From: Hymenobacter busanensis
Lineage (GTDB): Bacteria > Bacteroidota > Bacteroidia > Cytophagales > Hymenobacteraceae
Direction: 5' to 3'
Length of the DNA stretch: 64,000 nt
NCBI RefSeq assembly: GCF_008727865.1
Contig: NZ_VTWU01000007.1
Coordinates: 124,001-188,000, forward strand
The notes under the pieces are model-generated. The model made no database searches. It was not told the origin of the DNA and worked only from the letters and a program-made list of their open reading frames with translations. The position numbers and the translations under genes are program-made. This document shows, one piece after another, positions 32,657 to 41,215 of the stretch. Numbering within the stretch: the first letter of the stretch is position 1; each line of letters begins with the position of its first letter.

Positions 32657-33838
32657 ATGTCTCTGGCTTCTTCCTCCACTGCGCCGCCCTTGCCGCCCCC
32701 GCCGGCGGCCATTCTGGCCAATCAGCACATCTACTCCGACCATTTCGACGAGGAGTACGTGCGCGCCCTCGACGAGAACGTGCTGCAATTGCTGGAGCGG
32801 GTGTGGTTTCGCTCCGAACTGGTGGGGTTTACCGAGAACTTTCCGCAGCGCAACAACCCCGAGCGGCCCCTCATTTTCTGTTCCAATCACTCGGGCATGG
32901 CTTTCCCCTGGGATGCCATGGTGGCCCTCTCGCACATGTACCGGCGCCTGCCCAACCCGCAGGACCTGCCCCGGCCGTTATCGGCGCCGCTGCTGTCGCA
33001 GTCGGCCCTCATGAATCCCTTTGTGCTGCGCAACTTCTGGAAGCGCTGCGGTTGTGTAGACGCCACCACGCTCAATTTCGAGACGATGATGTACTACAAC
33101 GACCACAACCTGATGCTGTACCCCGAGGGTGTACCGGGCATTGGCAAGGGGTTCAACAACAAGTACCGCCTGCAGCGCCTGGCCACCAGCATGATTCGCC
33201 TGGGTCTACAGCACCGCACCGACCTGGTGTTCTTTTCCACCGTCAACGGCGAATACCTCAACCCGCACGCTTACAGCTGGGACTGGCTCAACCGGCAGAG
33301 CAAGAAAATCGGCATTCCTTTCATCCCCATCACCTGGCTGCTGATTCCTATTCTGCTGCAGCCGTGGCTGTTTTACATGGCTTTTCCGGCCAAACTCACC
33401 TTTGTGCTCGGCCGCCGCATCCGCCCCTCCGACCTCACCGACAAGCCCCACGACCAGATTTCACGCGAAGAATACGCGGCCCTGTCAGAGCAGGTGCGCG
33501 TGCAGTTTCAGGAAGACCTCGATGCCGCCGTGGCCAAGTACGGACAGCAGCCCTACCGCGCTGGGGAGCTGTGGCAGCGTATCAAGGAGAACCTCCGCTA
33601 CTTCCCGTTTTTCCTGCCCGCGTTCTGGCCCCTCATGTTTCACGAGTTCGACCGGTTGTACACGAAAAAAGGCGGGCGCGGCCTGCCACTTAAGCTCACT
33701 GGCTTGGGCACCACGCTGAAGCTCATCTGGCGTAATCCGTTCGTCATCAGTTTTTTCATTCCGCTGCTTGGCTGGGTGCCCATTGCCATTCGCGGCTACC
33801 ACAAAAACCAGATAGGGGAGAAGCTGCCCGGCCAATAG
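32657..33838 (+). CDS. Lysophospholipid acyltransferase family protein
   Basis: 393 residues from the ATG at 32657 (MSLASSSTAPPLPPPP); earlier in-frame starts are dismissed. The acyltransferase core shows LIFCSNHSGMAFPWDAMVAL (residues ~75-94, the HxxxD-equivalent block of the DGAT/PlsC-like group) and LMLYPEGVPGIGKGFNNKY (~155-173, the EGT block). C-terminal half has hydrophobic segments (IPITWLLIPILLQPWLFYMA). It probably attaches acyl chains to a lysophospholipid or glycolipid at the inner membrane. The exact acceptor is unknown. Overlong N-terminus is Pro-rich. Confidence 0.82.
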   Translation: MSLASSSTAPPLPPPPAAILANQHIYSDHFDEEYVRALDENVLQLLERVWFRSELVGFTENFPQRNNPERPLIFCSNHSGMAFPWDAMVALSHMYRRLPNPQDLPRPLSAPLLSQSALMNPFVLRNFWKRCGCVDATTLNFETMMYYNDHNLMLYPEGVPGIGKGFNNKYRLQRLATSMIRLGLQHRTDLVFFSTVNGEYLNPHAYSWDWLNRQSKKIGIPFIPITWLLIPILLQPWLFYMAFPAKLTFVLGRRIRPSDLTDKPHDQISREEYAALSEQVRVQFQEDLDAAVAKYGQQPYRAGELWQRIKENLRYFPFFLPAFWPLMFHEFDRLYTKKGGRGLPLKLTGLGTTLKLIWRNPFVISFFIPLLGWVPIAIRGYHKNQIGEKLPGQ

Positions 33839-34064
33839 CTCTGGCAAGGCACTGCGCGGCGCAAATCGTGCTTTGGCCCAATGCCGAACGACACGCCCGC
33901 CTACCCGAAAAGCCCAAACGCCGCCGGAAATTCCTATCTTATCAACCCTGTAGCCCGCGCCTGCGTTTAGGTAGTACGTGCCTGACGCGCAGCCTGATGG
34001 CTTGCCTGCTGCCCCGCTGGCCGGTCCCATGCCGTGCCTTTTCTCCGCTCCCGCCTGTTTCCCC

Positions 34065-35072
34065 ATGCCCTCGTTTCAGCACCAGCTGGTCAAAACCCTG
34101 CTTACGGCCGCGGCCGGCCCCATTGCCCGTCGCCGGCCTACGCTCAACTCGCTGCGCCTGGGGCTGGAGCTGAGCACCTTGTTGCAATTCATGCCCTGGA
34201 ACGTGCATTTCGAGCGCGTGCCTGCCGACGAAGGCCTCGTGGCCGAATGGATTGAGCCGAAAGGCGCCAACCAGCAGCGGGTGCTGCTGTACCTGCACGG
34301 CGGGGCCTACGTCATGGGCTCCTTGAACACCCACCGCGGCTTCATCGGGGCGCTGGCGCAGCACTGCGGCCTGCGCGCCCTCTCCGCCGACTACCGCAAA
34401 GCGCCCGAGCACCCGTTTCCCGCTGCCCTCGACGACGCCCTAGCGGCCTGGTACTGGTTGCTCGACCAAGGCTACTGCCCGCAAGACATTATGCTGGCCG
34501 GCGACTCGGCCGGTGGCGGCTTGGTGCTGGCCTTGCTGCTGCACCTGCGCGACAAAAAAGCGCCACTGCCCGCCGCTGCCCTCTGCCTTTCGCCCTGGAC
34601 CGACCTCACTATTCCGGCCATCGAGGCCTACGCCAGCACCACCCTGCCCGACGAAGCCAAGCTGCTGGAAGCCCTCGAAATCCGGGCCTGGGGCCGCCAG
34701 TACGCCGGCGACACCCCCCTGCACAACCCGCTGCTTTCGCCCTTGCTGGCCGAGCTGCACGACCTGCCGCCGCTGCTCTTGCAAGTTTCCGACGCGGAGC
34801 TGCTCTACCACGACACGCTGCGCCTGGCCGCCAAAGCCCGTGCGGCCGGCGTGCCCGTTACGGTGCAAACCTTCGAGGGCTTGGTGCATTGGTGGCACCT
34901 GTTTTGGCGCACCGTGCCCGAAGCCAAGGCCGCGCTGGCGCAAGCAGCCGGCTTTGTGCAAGGCGTGTGGCAAGCACAGGCCGAAGCCCAGGCGTTGGTG
35001 AATGCGGCGCGCCGGAACCGCAAAGCCGCAACCACGACTGCAGTTCGGGCAACTGTGCGGGCTCGTTCTTAG
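34065..35072 (+). CDS. Alpha/beta hydrolase, hormone-sensitive-lipase type
   Basis: 335 residues with ATG at 34065 (MPSFQHQLVKTLL). The HSL-family oxyanion motif HGGAYVMGS (residues ~86-94) and nucleophile elbow GDSAGGG (~159-165) are present; Asp and His are in LQVSDAELLYHDTL and EGLVHWWHLF. It should be a cytoplasmic carboxylesterase. The C-terminal 40 residues are basic and Ala/Arg-rich and probably disordered. The substrate is unknown. It lies in a run of plus-strand genes but 226 bases after the acyltransferase. Confidence 0.9.
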   Translation: MPSFQHQLVKTLLTAAAGPIARRRPTLNSLRLGLELSTLLQFMPWNVHFERVPADEGLVAEWIEPKGANQQRVLLYLHGGAYVMGSLNTHRGFIGALAQHCGLRALSADYRKAPEHPFPAALDDALAAWYWLLDQGYCPQDIMLAGDSAGGGLVLALLLHLRDKKAPLPAAALCLSPWTDLTIPAIEAYASTTLPDEAKLLEALEIRAWGRQYAGDTPLHNPLLSPLLAELHDLPPLLLQVSDAELLYHDTLRLAAKARAAGVPVTVQTFEGLVHWWHLFWRTVPEAKAALAQAAGFVQGVWQAQAEAQALVNAARRNRKAATTTAVRATVRARS

Positions 35073-35256
35073 CTCCATCCGCGGCTACAGTTCGCTTCAA
35101 AATATTTTCTGCAAAAAATTGGCCGTCAGCTGCCCACGTATATATACCTTTTCGTAGGTTTGTGTCGAATGTTCGGCATGCATACTATATTTGCGCTTGC
35201 CGGGCGGCCCGGCTGGTTTTGCCGCGTACCTCTCACTCTCAACTTTCTTCAAGCTC

Positions 35257-35790
35257 ATGGAAGACCTCTTTAAAAAGTTCATCTACGCCGGCGTGGGCTT
35301 TGTTTCGCGCACCAACGACCGTGTGCAGGACACCATCAACCAGCTGGTGAAGGAGAACAAACTCTCGCAGTCGGAAGGCGAAAAAATCATGAGTGAACTC
35401 ATGAAAAACACCGACACCAAGCGCAAGGAGTTTGAAACGCAGCTCAGCAGCATTGCCAAGCGCGTGATGAAGGGCATGGGCGTGGCGTCCGACTCGGACG
35501 TGGCTGAGCTGAAGAAGGCCGTGCGCGGCGGCAGCAAATCGTCTTCGTCGGCTGCGGCCTCGAAAACGGCGACCAGCAGCACGGGCGGCACCAAAAAGGC
35601 TTCGTCGGGCAGCAGCTCGTCGGCGGCGGGTAAGGCAGCGGCAGCGCCCAAGGCTGCGGCCAAAGCAGCTGGCGCCGCTTCTACGGCGGCCAAGAAATCG
35701 GCGGCCGGCAGCAAAGGCGGCGCGGCTTCGGGCAAGAAACCGGCTGCGGCTGGTGCGTCGGAAGGCGGCTCGTCGGCCAGCAACGCGTAG
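35257..35790 (+). CDS. Phasin-like protein with histone-H1-like Ala/Lys-rich tail
   Basis: 177 residues from the ATG at 35257 (MEDLFKKFIYAGVGFVSRTN). Residues 1-90 fit the PhaI/PhaF-like phasin family: a hydrophobic start, then an amphipathic coiled coil (DRVQDTINQLVKENKLSQSE) and a DSDVAELKKAV segment. Residues ~95-177 are a low-complexity tail of A, K, S and G (KAAAKAAGAASTAAKKSAAG) like PhaF-type tails that bind DNA. It could coat polyhydroxyalkanoate granules or bind DNA; no PHA synthase gene is in this window. Homopolymer-rich codons make the tail a likely site of length change. Confidence 0.8.
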   Translation: MEDLFKKFIYAGVGFVSRTNDRVQDTINQLVKENKLSQSEGEKIMSELMKNTDTKRKEFETQLSSIAKRVMKGMGVASDSDVAELKKAVRGGSKSSSSAAASKTATSSTGGTKKASSGSSSSAAGKAAAAPKAAAKAAGAASTAAKKSAAGSKGGAASGKKPAAAGASEGGSSASNA

Positions 35791-35915
35791 TCTCAGCTCT
35801 TCGGTTGATACAACCCCGCTGGCGGATTCGTCGGCGGGGTTTTCTGTTGCCGGTGGGCGCGGGGCGTTTCGTGCGCGCCGTGCGCCACGCCTGATTTTTT
35901 CCGACTTTGGCCGCA

Positions 35916-37601
35916 ATGTTCAAAAACACGATGACCAACCTGGGGCGCATCCGCCAAGTGGTGGAGGTGCTGCTGCGCTACGGCTTTGAGGACGCGGTAA
36001 CGAGCACGGCCCTGCGCCGGCTGGTGCCCGACCGCCGCCGCCAGACCTGGCAGCACGGCGACCAGCCCGTGTTTGAGATGTCGCGCTGGGAGCGGGTGCG
36101 CATGGTGATTGAAGAGTTGGGGCCCACGTTCATCAAGCTGGCGCAGGTGCTCAGCAACCGCGCCGATTTGCTGCCCGCCGAGCTGGTGGCCGAGTTTGAG
36201 AAGCTGCAAAGCAACGTGCCGCCGTTTCCTTCCGACGAAGCCAAGCGCATCATCGAAGCCGAAATTGGGCAGCCGCTGGCCGAGGTGTTCAGCGAGTTCG
36301 ACGACGAGCCGCTGGGCTCGGCTTCCATCGGGCAGGTGCACAAGGCCCGCCTGCTCGACGGCACCGATGTGGTGGTGAAGGTGCAGCGGCCCACGGCCCG
36401 CGAGAAGATTACCACCGACCTAGCCTTGCTGCGCGAACTGGTGAAGCTGACCGGCGGCTACCTGCGCAAGCACGGCCTGGGCAACCCGCAGGACATTGTG
36501 GAGGCCTTCGAGCGGAGCATGATGCAGGAGCTGGACTACAGCTCGGAGGCCCGGGCTATGGAGCAGTTTCGCAAGCTCTATGCCGACTACCAGACGTTTT
36601 ACGTGCCCCGGCCGTACCGCGAGATGAGCACCAGCAAGGTGCTTATCATCGAGTTTGTGAGCGGCTGCAAGATTACCGACAAGGAGCAGCTGCTGCGCTG
36701 GAAACTCGATCCGGCCATTGTGGCCGAAACGGGGATGGATATCTACCTGACCCAGATTTTCGAGTTCGGGATTTTCCACGCCGACCCGCACCCCGGCAAC
36801 GTGCTCGTGCGACCCGACGGCACCATCGTGCTCATCGACTTCGGCATGGTGGGGCGCCTCACCAAGCAGCAGAAGTACGCGTTTGCGGGTGTGTTCATCA
36901 GCATGGGCCAGCAGGACGCACGCGGCATGGCCCTGAACTTCCGTCGCCTGGCCCTGACCTCGGATATTCAGGACATGCGCGCGTTCGAGGCCGAGCTGCA
37001 GCAGCTCATCGACGATTTCGCGGGCCTCGACGTGAAGGAAATGAGTATGAGCGCCCTGGCCGAGCGGCTGCAGGGCGTTATCTACAAATTCAAGCTGCAG
37101 GTGCCGGGCTCGGTGTTCCTGATTTTGCGCGCTTTGGTCATTCTGGAGGGCATTGGGAAGGTGCTGCATCCGGCCTTCAACACCTTCGAGTTTGTGCGGC
37201 CCTACGGGCGGCGGCTGGTGCTGGAGCAGTACTCCGTCAACAACGTGACGACCGAGTTGCAGCACACCGGGCAGCAGCTGCTGGCCTTGTTCTACACCCT
37301 GCCCACCGATTTGCGCCAGATTGTGCGCAAGCTCTCGAAGGGCGACCTACGCGTGCAGGCGCAGCTGGGCGGCTACGCGCCGCTGCTGCGCACGGCCGAG
37401 CGGCTGGTGTCGCGGGGCATTATTACCATGCTGGCGGTGGCGTTTCTGCTGTTTTCGGGCCTCACGCTGCTGGGGCGCTACCCGGCCGGGCAGATGCCCT
37501 ACTACCACGGTTTGCCGGGCGTAACGTGGTGGGGGCTGGGGGCCACCGGCTTCTGGCTGATGGTGTTGTTTATCCTCACCATTCGGCGGGAACGGCCGTA
37601 G
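35916..37601 (+). CDS. ABC1/AarF (UbiB-like) atypical kinase
   Basis: 561 residues, ATG at 35916 (a TTG nine bases upstream is possible). Motifs: FIKLAQVLSNRADLLPAELV (residues ~69-88), LGSASIGQVHKARLLDG (Ala-rich loop), VVVKVQRP, QELDYSSEA, GIFHADPHPGN (the catalytic loop) and VLIDFGMVGRL (DFG). The normal KxGQ signature is KLAQ here, seen in many Bacteroidota members from memory. Two C-terminal membrane helices (ITMLAVAFLLFSGLTLL and TGFWLMVLFILTI) anchor it. UbiB-type proteins control quinone or lipid handling. Family call is certain, substrate is not. Confidence 0.93.
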   Translation: MFKNTMTNLGRIRQVVEVLLRYGFEDAVTSTALRRLVPDRRRQTWQHGDQPVFEMSRWERVRMVIEELGPTFIKLAQVLSNRADLLPAELVAEFEKLQSNVPPFPSDEAKRIIEAEIGQPLAEVFSEFDDEPLGSASIGQVHKARLLDGTDVVVKVQRPTAREKITTDLALLRELVKLTGGYLRKHGLGNPQDIVEAFERSMMQELDYSSEARAMEQFRKLYADYQTFYVPRPYREMSTSKVLIIEFVSGCKITDKEQLLRWKLDPAIVAETGMDIYLTQIFEFGIFHADPHPGNVLVRPDGTIVLIDFGMVGRLTKQQKYAFAGVFISMGQQDARGMALNFRRLALTSDIQDMRAFEAELQQLIDDFAGLDVKEMSMSALAERLQGVIYKFKLQVPGSVFLILRALVILEGIGKVLHPAFNTFEFVRPYGRRLVLEQYSVNNVTTELQHTGQQLLALFYTLPTDLRQIVRKLSKGDLRVQAQLGGYAPLLRTAERLVSRGIITMLAVAFLLFSGLTLLGRYPAGQMPYYHGLPGVTWWGLGATGFWLMVLFILTIRRERP

Positions 37602-37628
37602 CAGCGGGCCAATTCCGGGAAATTTAAG

Positions 37629-37659
37629 TTGCAGCTCCGGCGCCGGGGGCTGAACTTTG
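37629..37659 (+). promoter_or_regulatory. Promoter of the large envelope protein gene
   Basis: TTG at 37629-37631, 20-base spacer, then GAACTTTG at 37652-37659, a near match to TAnnTTTG. It overlaps the TTG codon at 37657 that could otherwise be taken as the start, which argues for the GTG at 37711. Confidence 0.5.
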
Positions 37660-37710
37660 CTGCCTCATCGGCTGGCTCGGAAAACCGGGCCGGCGTTTGG
37701 GTTCTGCACT

Positions 37711-39858
37711 GTGCGTGTTTCTGTTGCGTTTCGAGGGCTGGCGGCGGTAGCCAGCGTGTTGCTTTTTCTCCCCTTTACTGCCCAGGCCCAGGTGCCGCTG
37801 CTGCGCGACGTGGCGCTGCGCACCGACACGGCCACCTACCAGCTCAGCCGCCACACGGTGGTGCTGCAGGGCGAACCAACCCTGTTCTTCTGGTTTCGGC
37901 GCGACGACGAGACGGTGGAGCTGCGCCTCACGCCTGAAAAAACCGTCGGCGAAAAGCCTTTGCGGTTGCTGCGCTCCGCCGACTACCAGCAGCTCGACTC
38001 GCTCACCCGCGAAGCCGACGGTACCTACCGCACGCGGCTCAAATTCAAGGACCTTACCAGCTCGCAGTTTGTGCGCCTGGTGGTGGAGCAGCCCGCCGCC
38101 GCTGCCGGCCAAGAGCCGCAGCGCGACGTGGTGCCGCTGCTGCCCGTGTCGCGCACCTCGGTGGGCCTGCGCGCCGCCGACGAGGAGCTGTACGTGGGGG
38201 AAGAGAAGGTTTTTGAAATCAACAGCTCGAACCCGCGCAACGTGCGCGCCACCGGCGAGTGGGTGCGCGGGGCCGATTTCGACTACCGCCTGACCAGCGA
38301 GCAGAACGGCACGCTGCGCCTGCACGTGCTGCCCAACCAGCTCGGGCGCCGCACGCTCACGGTGAAGCTGCTGGCCGAGCGGCCCACGCTGCTGCCGGGC
38401 GGCAAGCTCAGCTACCAGCTGCCCCCGCTGAAGCAGGAACTGACGGTGAAGGCCAGCCGCCTGCGGTTCCTGAGTCCCGACAAGCGCACGGTAACGCTGG
38501 ACGAGCAAAGCCGGCGCCGCGGCGTGGAACTGGTGCTCGACAACGGCCGCTCGTTTGAGCTGCGCCGCACCTACCGCCTCGAAGACCAGGAAGAGCCCGG
38601 CGGCGCGCTCATTGCCGAGCTGTTTACGCGCCAGTACCTGACCAACGACCGGGTGCTGTGCTACCTGCGCCCCTACAACACCCACCGCCAGACCGAGGGC
38701 TACCTCTACATCAAAGACCAGGACCAGGCCCGCTACGTCACCAACCTCGACATCACGCCCAAGACCACCATTTCGGGCGTGCAGGTGCTGCACCGCGGCG
38801 GCGACTGGACCAGCTCGACCAACGTGAGCCCCGGCGAAACCGTGGACGTGCGCATTGAGGGCGAGGCGCTGCAGAAAGCGCGGTTTCACCTGGAAGACCT
38901 GCGCGTTATTCCCTCCGATTCGTCGGTGCGGACCGACACGCGAGTGGTGCTGCGCGTGCAGGTGCCCGTCACGTTCGACAAGCGCCGCAGCGCCATTCTG
39001 AACGCGGGCCAGTCGACGGGCTTTGCTCTGAGCGTGCGCGAGTTTCAGCGCCCGCACCCGCTCGATTTTGTGACCGTGACCTACGGCGACGCCGCCCGGC
39101 CCATCACGCGCCTGGGCGGGCCGGTGCTCTACCCGCGCACCATTCGCGACGTGGTATTCCAGTTTAACCCCAACGGCATCGACACCGACAAGCAGTTCTA
39201 CGGCAAGCAGTTCCTGAGCTTCGAGATTCGCACGCTCAACGCCAAGGGCGAGCTGGTGGAAATCCGCAACGTCGACAACGTGGTCATCTGCCCCGGCGAC
39301 AACTCGCCGCGTGCCGCCTTCTACCAGGACAAAGCCTGCCGCACCGACCCCATCAGCCTCAACAGCCTGCTTTCCCGCAAAACCTACGACCTGGACGAGT
39401 GGAGCCGCATTCTGGTGACGGTGAAGCACCAGGCCGGGCAATACGCCGACCCTGCCTTCACCCAGACCGTGGAGCTGGTGCTGCAGCGCAAGTACAAGTT
39501 CGACATCGACGTGAGCTTTCCCGGCGGCCTGCTCACCAAGCGCGCCGGCGAGTCGAGCTACACCGATTTCGGGGGCATTTCGCTGGCCACGCTGGCGCAG
39601 TTCAGCTTCTACCACCCCGAAAAAATCAACCGCCTGCGGCCCTACAAAATCGGGGCGGGCTTCGTGGCCCTGAACGCCTTCAACCTGAGTGCCAGCAACA
39701 ACGTGCGCCGCGACTTGGGCGTGGTCATCCTCGGTTCGGTATACCCCACCCGCCGCGACGCCAAGCTCACTTTCCCGCTCTACCTCGGCGGCGGCTACCT
39801 GATGACGCTTGGCAAGCCGTTTTTCATGTTTGGGCCGGGCATTGGGGTGCGGCTGTAA
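37711..39858 (+). CDS. Large secreted or outer-membrane-associated hypothetical protein
   Basis: 715 residues if started at the GTG at 37711 (reading VRVSVAFRGLAAVASVLLF, an acceptable signal peptide ending TAQAQ). The chain is predominantly beta with recurrent short domains rich in charged residues (for example TYRTRLKFKDLTSSQFVRLV; VDVRIEGEALQKARFHLEDL), and its last ~70 residues (KIGAGFVALNAFNLSAS, LYLGGGYLMTLGKPFFMFGP) look like alternating beta strands. No catalytic motif or T9SS sorting domain was recognised. It could be a periplasmic gliding- or T9SS-associated protein; that is conjecture. It stands alone and is followed by a palindromic repeat and heptamer array. Confidence 0.7.
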   Translation: MRVSVAFRGLAAVASVLLFLPFTAQAQVPLLRDVALRTDTATYQLSRHTVVLQGEPTLFFWFRRDDETVELRLTPEKTVGEKPLRLLRSADYQQLDSLTREADGTYRTRLKFKDLTSSQFVRLVVEQPAAAAGQEPQRDVVPLLPVSRTSVGLRAADEELYVGEEKVFEINSSNPRNVRATGEWVRGADFDYRLTSEQNGTLRLHVLPNQLGRRTLTVKLLAERPTLLPGGKLSYQLPPLKQELTVKASRLRFLSPDKRTVTLDEQSRRRGVELVLDNGRSFELRRTYRLEDQEEPGGALIAELFTRQYLTNDRVLCYLRPYNTHRQTEGYLYIKDQDQARYVTNLDITPKTTISGVQVLHRGGDWTSSTNVSPGETVDVRIEGEALQKARFHLEDLRVIPSDSSVRTDTRVVLRVQVPVTFDKRRSAILNAGQSTGFALSVREFQRPHPLDFVTVTYGDAARPITRLGGPVLYPRTIRDVVFQFNPNGIDTDKQFYGKQFLSFEIRTLNAKGELVEIRNVDNVVICPGDNSPRAAFYQDKACRTDPISLNSLLSRKTYDLDEWSRILVTVKHQAGQYADPAFTQTVELVLQRKYKFDIDVSFPGGLLTKRAGESSYTDFGGISLATLAQFSFYHPEKINRLRPYKIGAGFVALNAFNLSASNNVRRDLGVVILGSVYPTRRDAKLTFPLYLGGGYLMTLGKPFFMFGPGIGVRL

Positions 39859-39894
39859 TCAGTTGCCGGTTGCCAGGTACGAGTTGCGGGAATT

Positions 39895-39994
39895 GTCATC
39901 CTGAGCAACGCGAAGGACCTTCTCACGTTTGAAAGATAGTCGTACCAACGACTTGTTCAGACGTGAGAAGGTCCTTCGCGCTGCTCAGGATGAC
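39895..39994. repeat. GTCATCCTGAG-type interspersed palindrome, copy B
   Basis: Left arm GTCATCCTGAGCAACGCGAA from 39895, right arm ending GCGCTGCTCAGGATGAC at 39994, inner arms CTTCTCACGT/ACGTGAGAAG, ~33-base centre. It shares arms with copies A and C, directly before the heptamer array. Confidence 0.85.
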
Positions 39995-40004
39995 GTTCTT
40001 TTTA

Positions 40005-40039
40005 CTGGCAACTGGCAACTGGCAACGGGCAACGGGCAA
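40005..40039. repeat. Heptamer tandem array CNGGCAA (5 units)
   Basis: Five consecutive 7-base units (three CTGGCAA then two CGGGCAA) run to the stop codon of the NTF2-like gene at 40040. The same unit recurs at 44529-44619 and, reversed, at 63270-63297. Confidence 0.8.
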
Positions 40040-40519
40040 CTACTTCGTGGCCATCGTCACGGGGCCGACGCGCACCGACTGGCTATCCACCACTACCCAG
40101 CGGCCGTTGCGGCGCACAAACACGTGCATGCGCCGGAATTCCCCGCTCACGTCTTTGCCGGCTGAGGTGCCGGCGTAGGTGGTGTTGTGCCGCAATACCG
40201 CCATGTCGGGTCCGTAGAGGCGCACGTTGTATTCCGAGGGCTGGTTGGAGGTGGTTTTGTCGGTGCCAGCGGCCATTTCCTTGAGCAGCTCGGCTTTGGT
40301 GTACACTTTGCCGTCGGCCTCGGTAAACAGACAGTCGTCGGCTACGTTCTGCTTCACAAACTCGACGTCGTTGCGCATGTCGGCCGCCACCCAATCCCGG
40401 TCGAGCTGAATGAGGGCCGCCTTGGTTTTGTCGGCTCCGGCGGCCGAGGCCGCAGGTTGCTGCGCCACCGCTACCGAAGCAACGAGGCTGCAGGCGAGCG
40501 TGAGGAGGGAGATTTTCAT
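40040..40519 (-). CDS. Exported NTF2-like (DUF4440/SnoaL type) protein
   Basis: 159 residues, ATG at 40519, with a Sec signal peptide (MKISLLTLACSLVASVAVAQ). The mature domain (ALIQLDRDWVAADMRNDVEF, EADGKVYTKAELLKEMAAG, and the C-terminal strands RRMHVFVRRNGRWVVVDSQS) is the cone-shaped NTF2 fold of the DUF4440 family. It is likely a periplasmic binding or enzymatic domain; no active-site residues can be assigned. The gene ends flush with a heptamer repeat array. Family confident, function unknown. Confidence 0.88.
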   Translation of the reverse strand: MKISLLTLACSLVASVAVAQQPAASAAGADKTKAALIQLDRDWVAADMRNDVEFVKQNVADDCLFTEADGKVYTKAELLKEMAAGTDKTTSNQPSEYNVRLYGPDMAVLRHNTTYAGTSAGKDVSGEFRRMHVFVRRNGRWVVVDSQSVRVGPVTMATK

Positions 40520-40689
40520 GGCGGGCTGGGGTTAGAAGGTGCTTGCCCGTGCCCAGGTGAGGGGCGCCTCGCCGCGACAGGGCTTAAATAAATATAGTGA
40601 AATAATAATATACAGCTTGGCAACCCTCATACCGTTTGTTCAGGGCCTGGATGGGAGTCAGTCGGGCACCGCAACCGCGCGCGAGGCGC

Positions 40690-41160
40690 TTACACATCAT
40701 CCATCACCACGAAAGGTATCTGTAGCGCAGCGGCCAGCTGCTGACCGGCCTGCAGGGCGTACTTCCTGTCGCGCAGGGCAAATTCTTCCATTGCCTCGCC
40801 GATGATGGAATCGGGAATCGACAGCAGCAGGGTGAGGTGCTCGTAGCGTTTCCATGGACGGGCAACGCCGCGCCGGGTGTGGTATCTGATGGTATCCGAA
40901 TGGGCTTTGAGCACGACGCGGGTAGCCAGGGCCAGGGCATACCAGCTGCCAAAACGGATGCCGAAAAGCAGCAGGAAATTACGGTAACGGTGGTTTCGGC
41001 GGTCTATTTCCAGGCCGCTGTAGCTGCTGGCAACCAGCGCGGCAAACGCAAAGCACCCGACCGCGAGAAGCGGCAGGTGCTGCAGAAACACCAGCCCAAA
41101 CCCCAACGGCGGCAGTGCTCGGCCCCAGTAGTAAGGGCCTGTTTTGATGCCGTGAGTCAT
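40690..41160 (-). CDS. Membrane protein of a two-member paralogous family (copy 1)
   Basis: 156 residues, ATG at 41160. Two closely spaced hydrophobic helices (~residues 15-45, LPPLGFGLVFLQHLPLLAVG then CFAFAALVASSY) precede a domain with SYSGLEIDRRNHRYRNF, RVVLKAHSD, EHLTLLLSIPDSIIGEAMEE and GQQLAAALQIPFVVMDDV. The same length and the same series of motifs occur in the protein at 53689-54159. No known family recognised. It may be a membrane sensor or anchor of small lineage-specific type. Intergenic 40520-40689 shows AT-rich promoter-like sequence but no clear box. Confidence 0.8.
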   Translation of the reverse strand: MTHGIKTGPYYWGRALPPLGFGLVFLQHLPLLAVGCFAFAALVASSYSGLEIDRRNHRYRNFLLLFGIRFGSWYALALATRVVLKAHSDTIRYHTRRGVARPWKRYEHLTLLLSIPDSIIGEAMEEFALRDRKYALQAGQQLAAALQIPFVVMDDV

Positions 41161-41215
41161 GGAAAGGGGGCATTTGCTCCTTGTTTTTGCGAACCAATAG
41201 CCGAGTACGTTGGGC

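Noticed and set aside
37657-37710. TTG start for the large envelope protein
   Set aside because: The TTG lies inside the predicted -7 box, so it could not be translated; GTG at 37711 leads directly into a signal peptide.
37624-39615. 663-codon antisense frame under the large envelope protein gene
   Set aside because: Typical GC shadow with His/Gly/Val-rich nonsense composition; the forward frame has a signal peptide and promoter.
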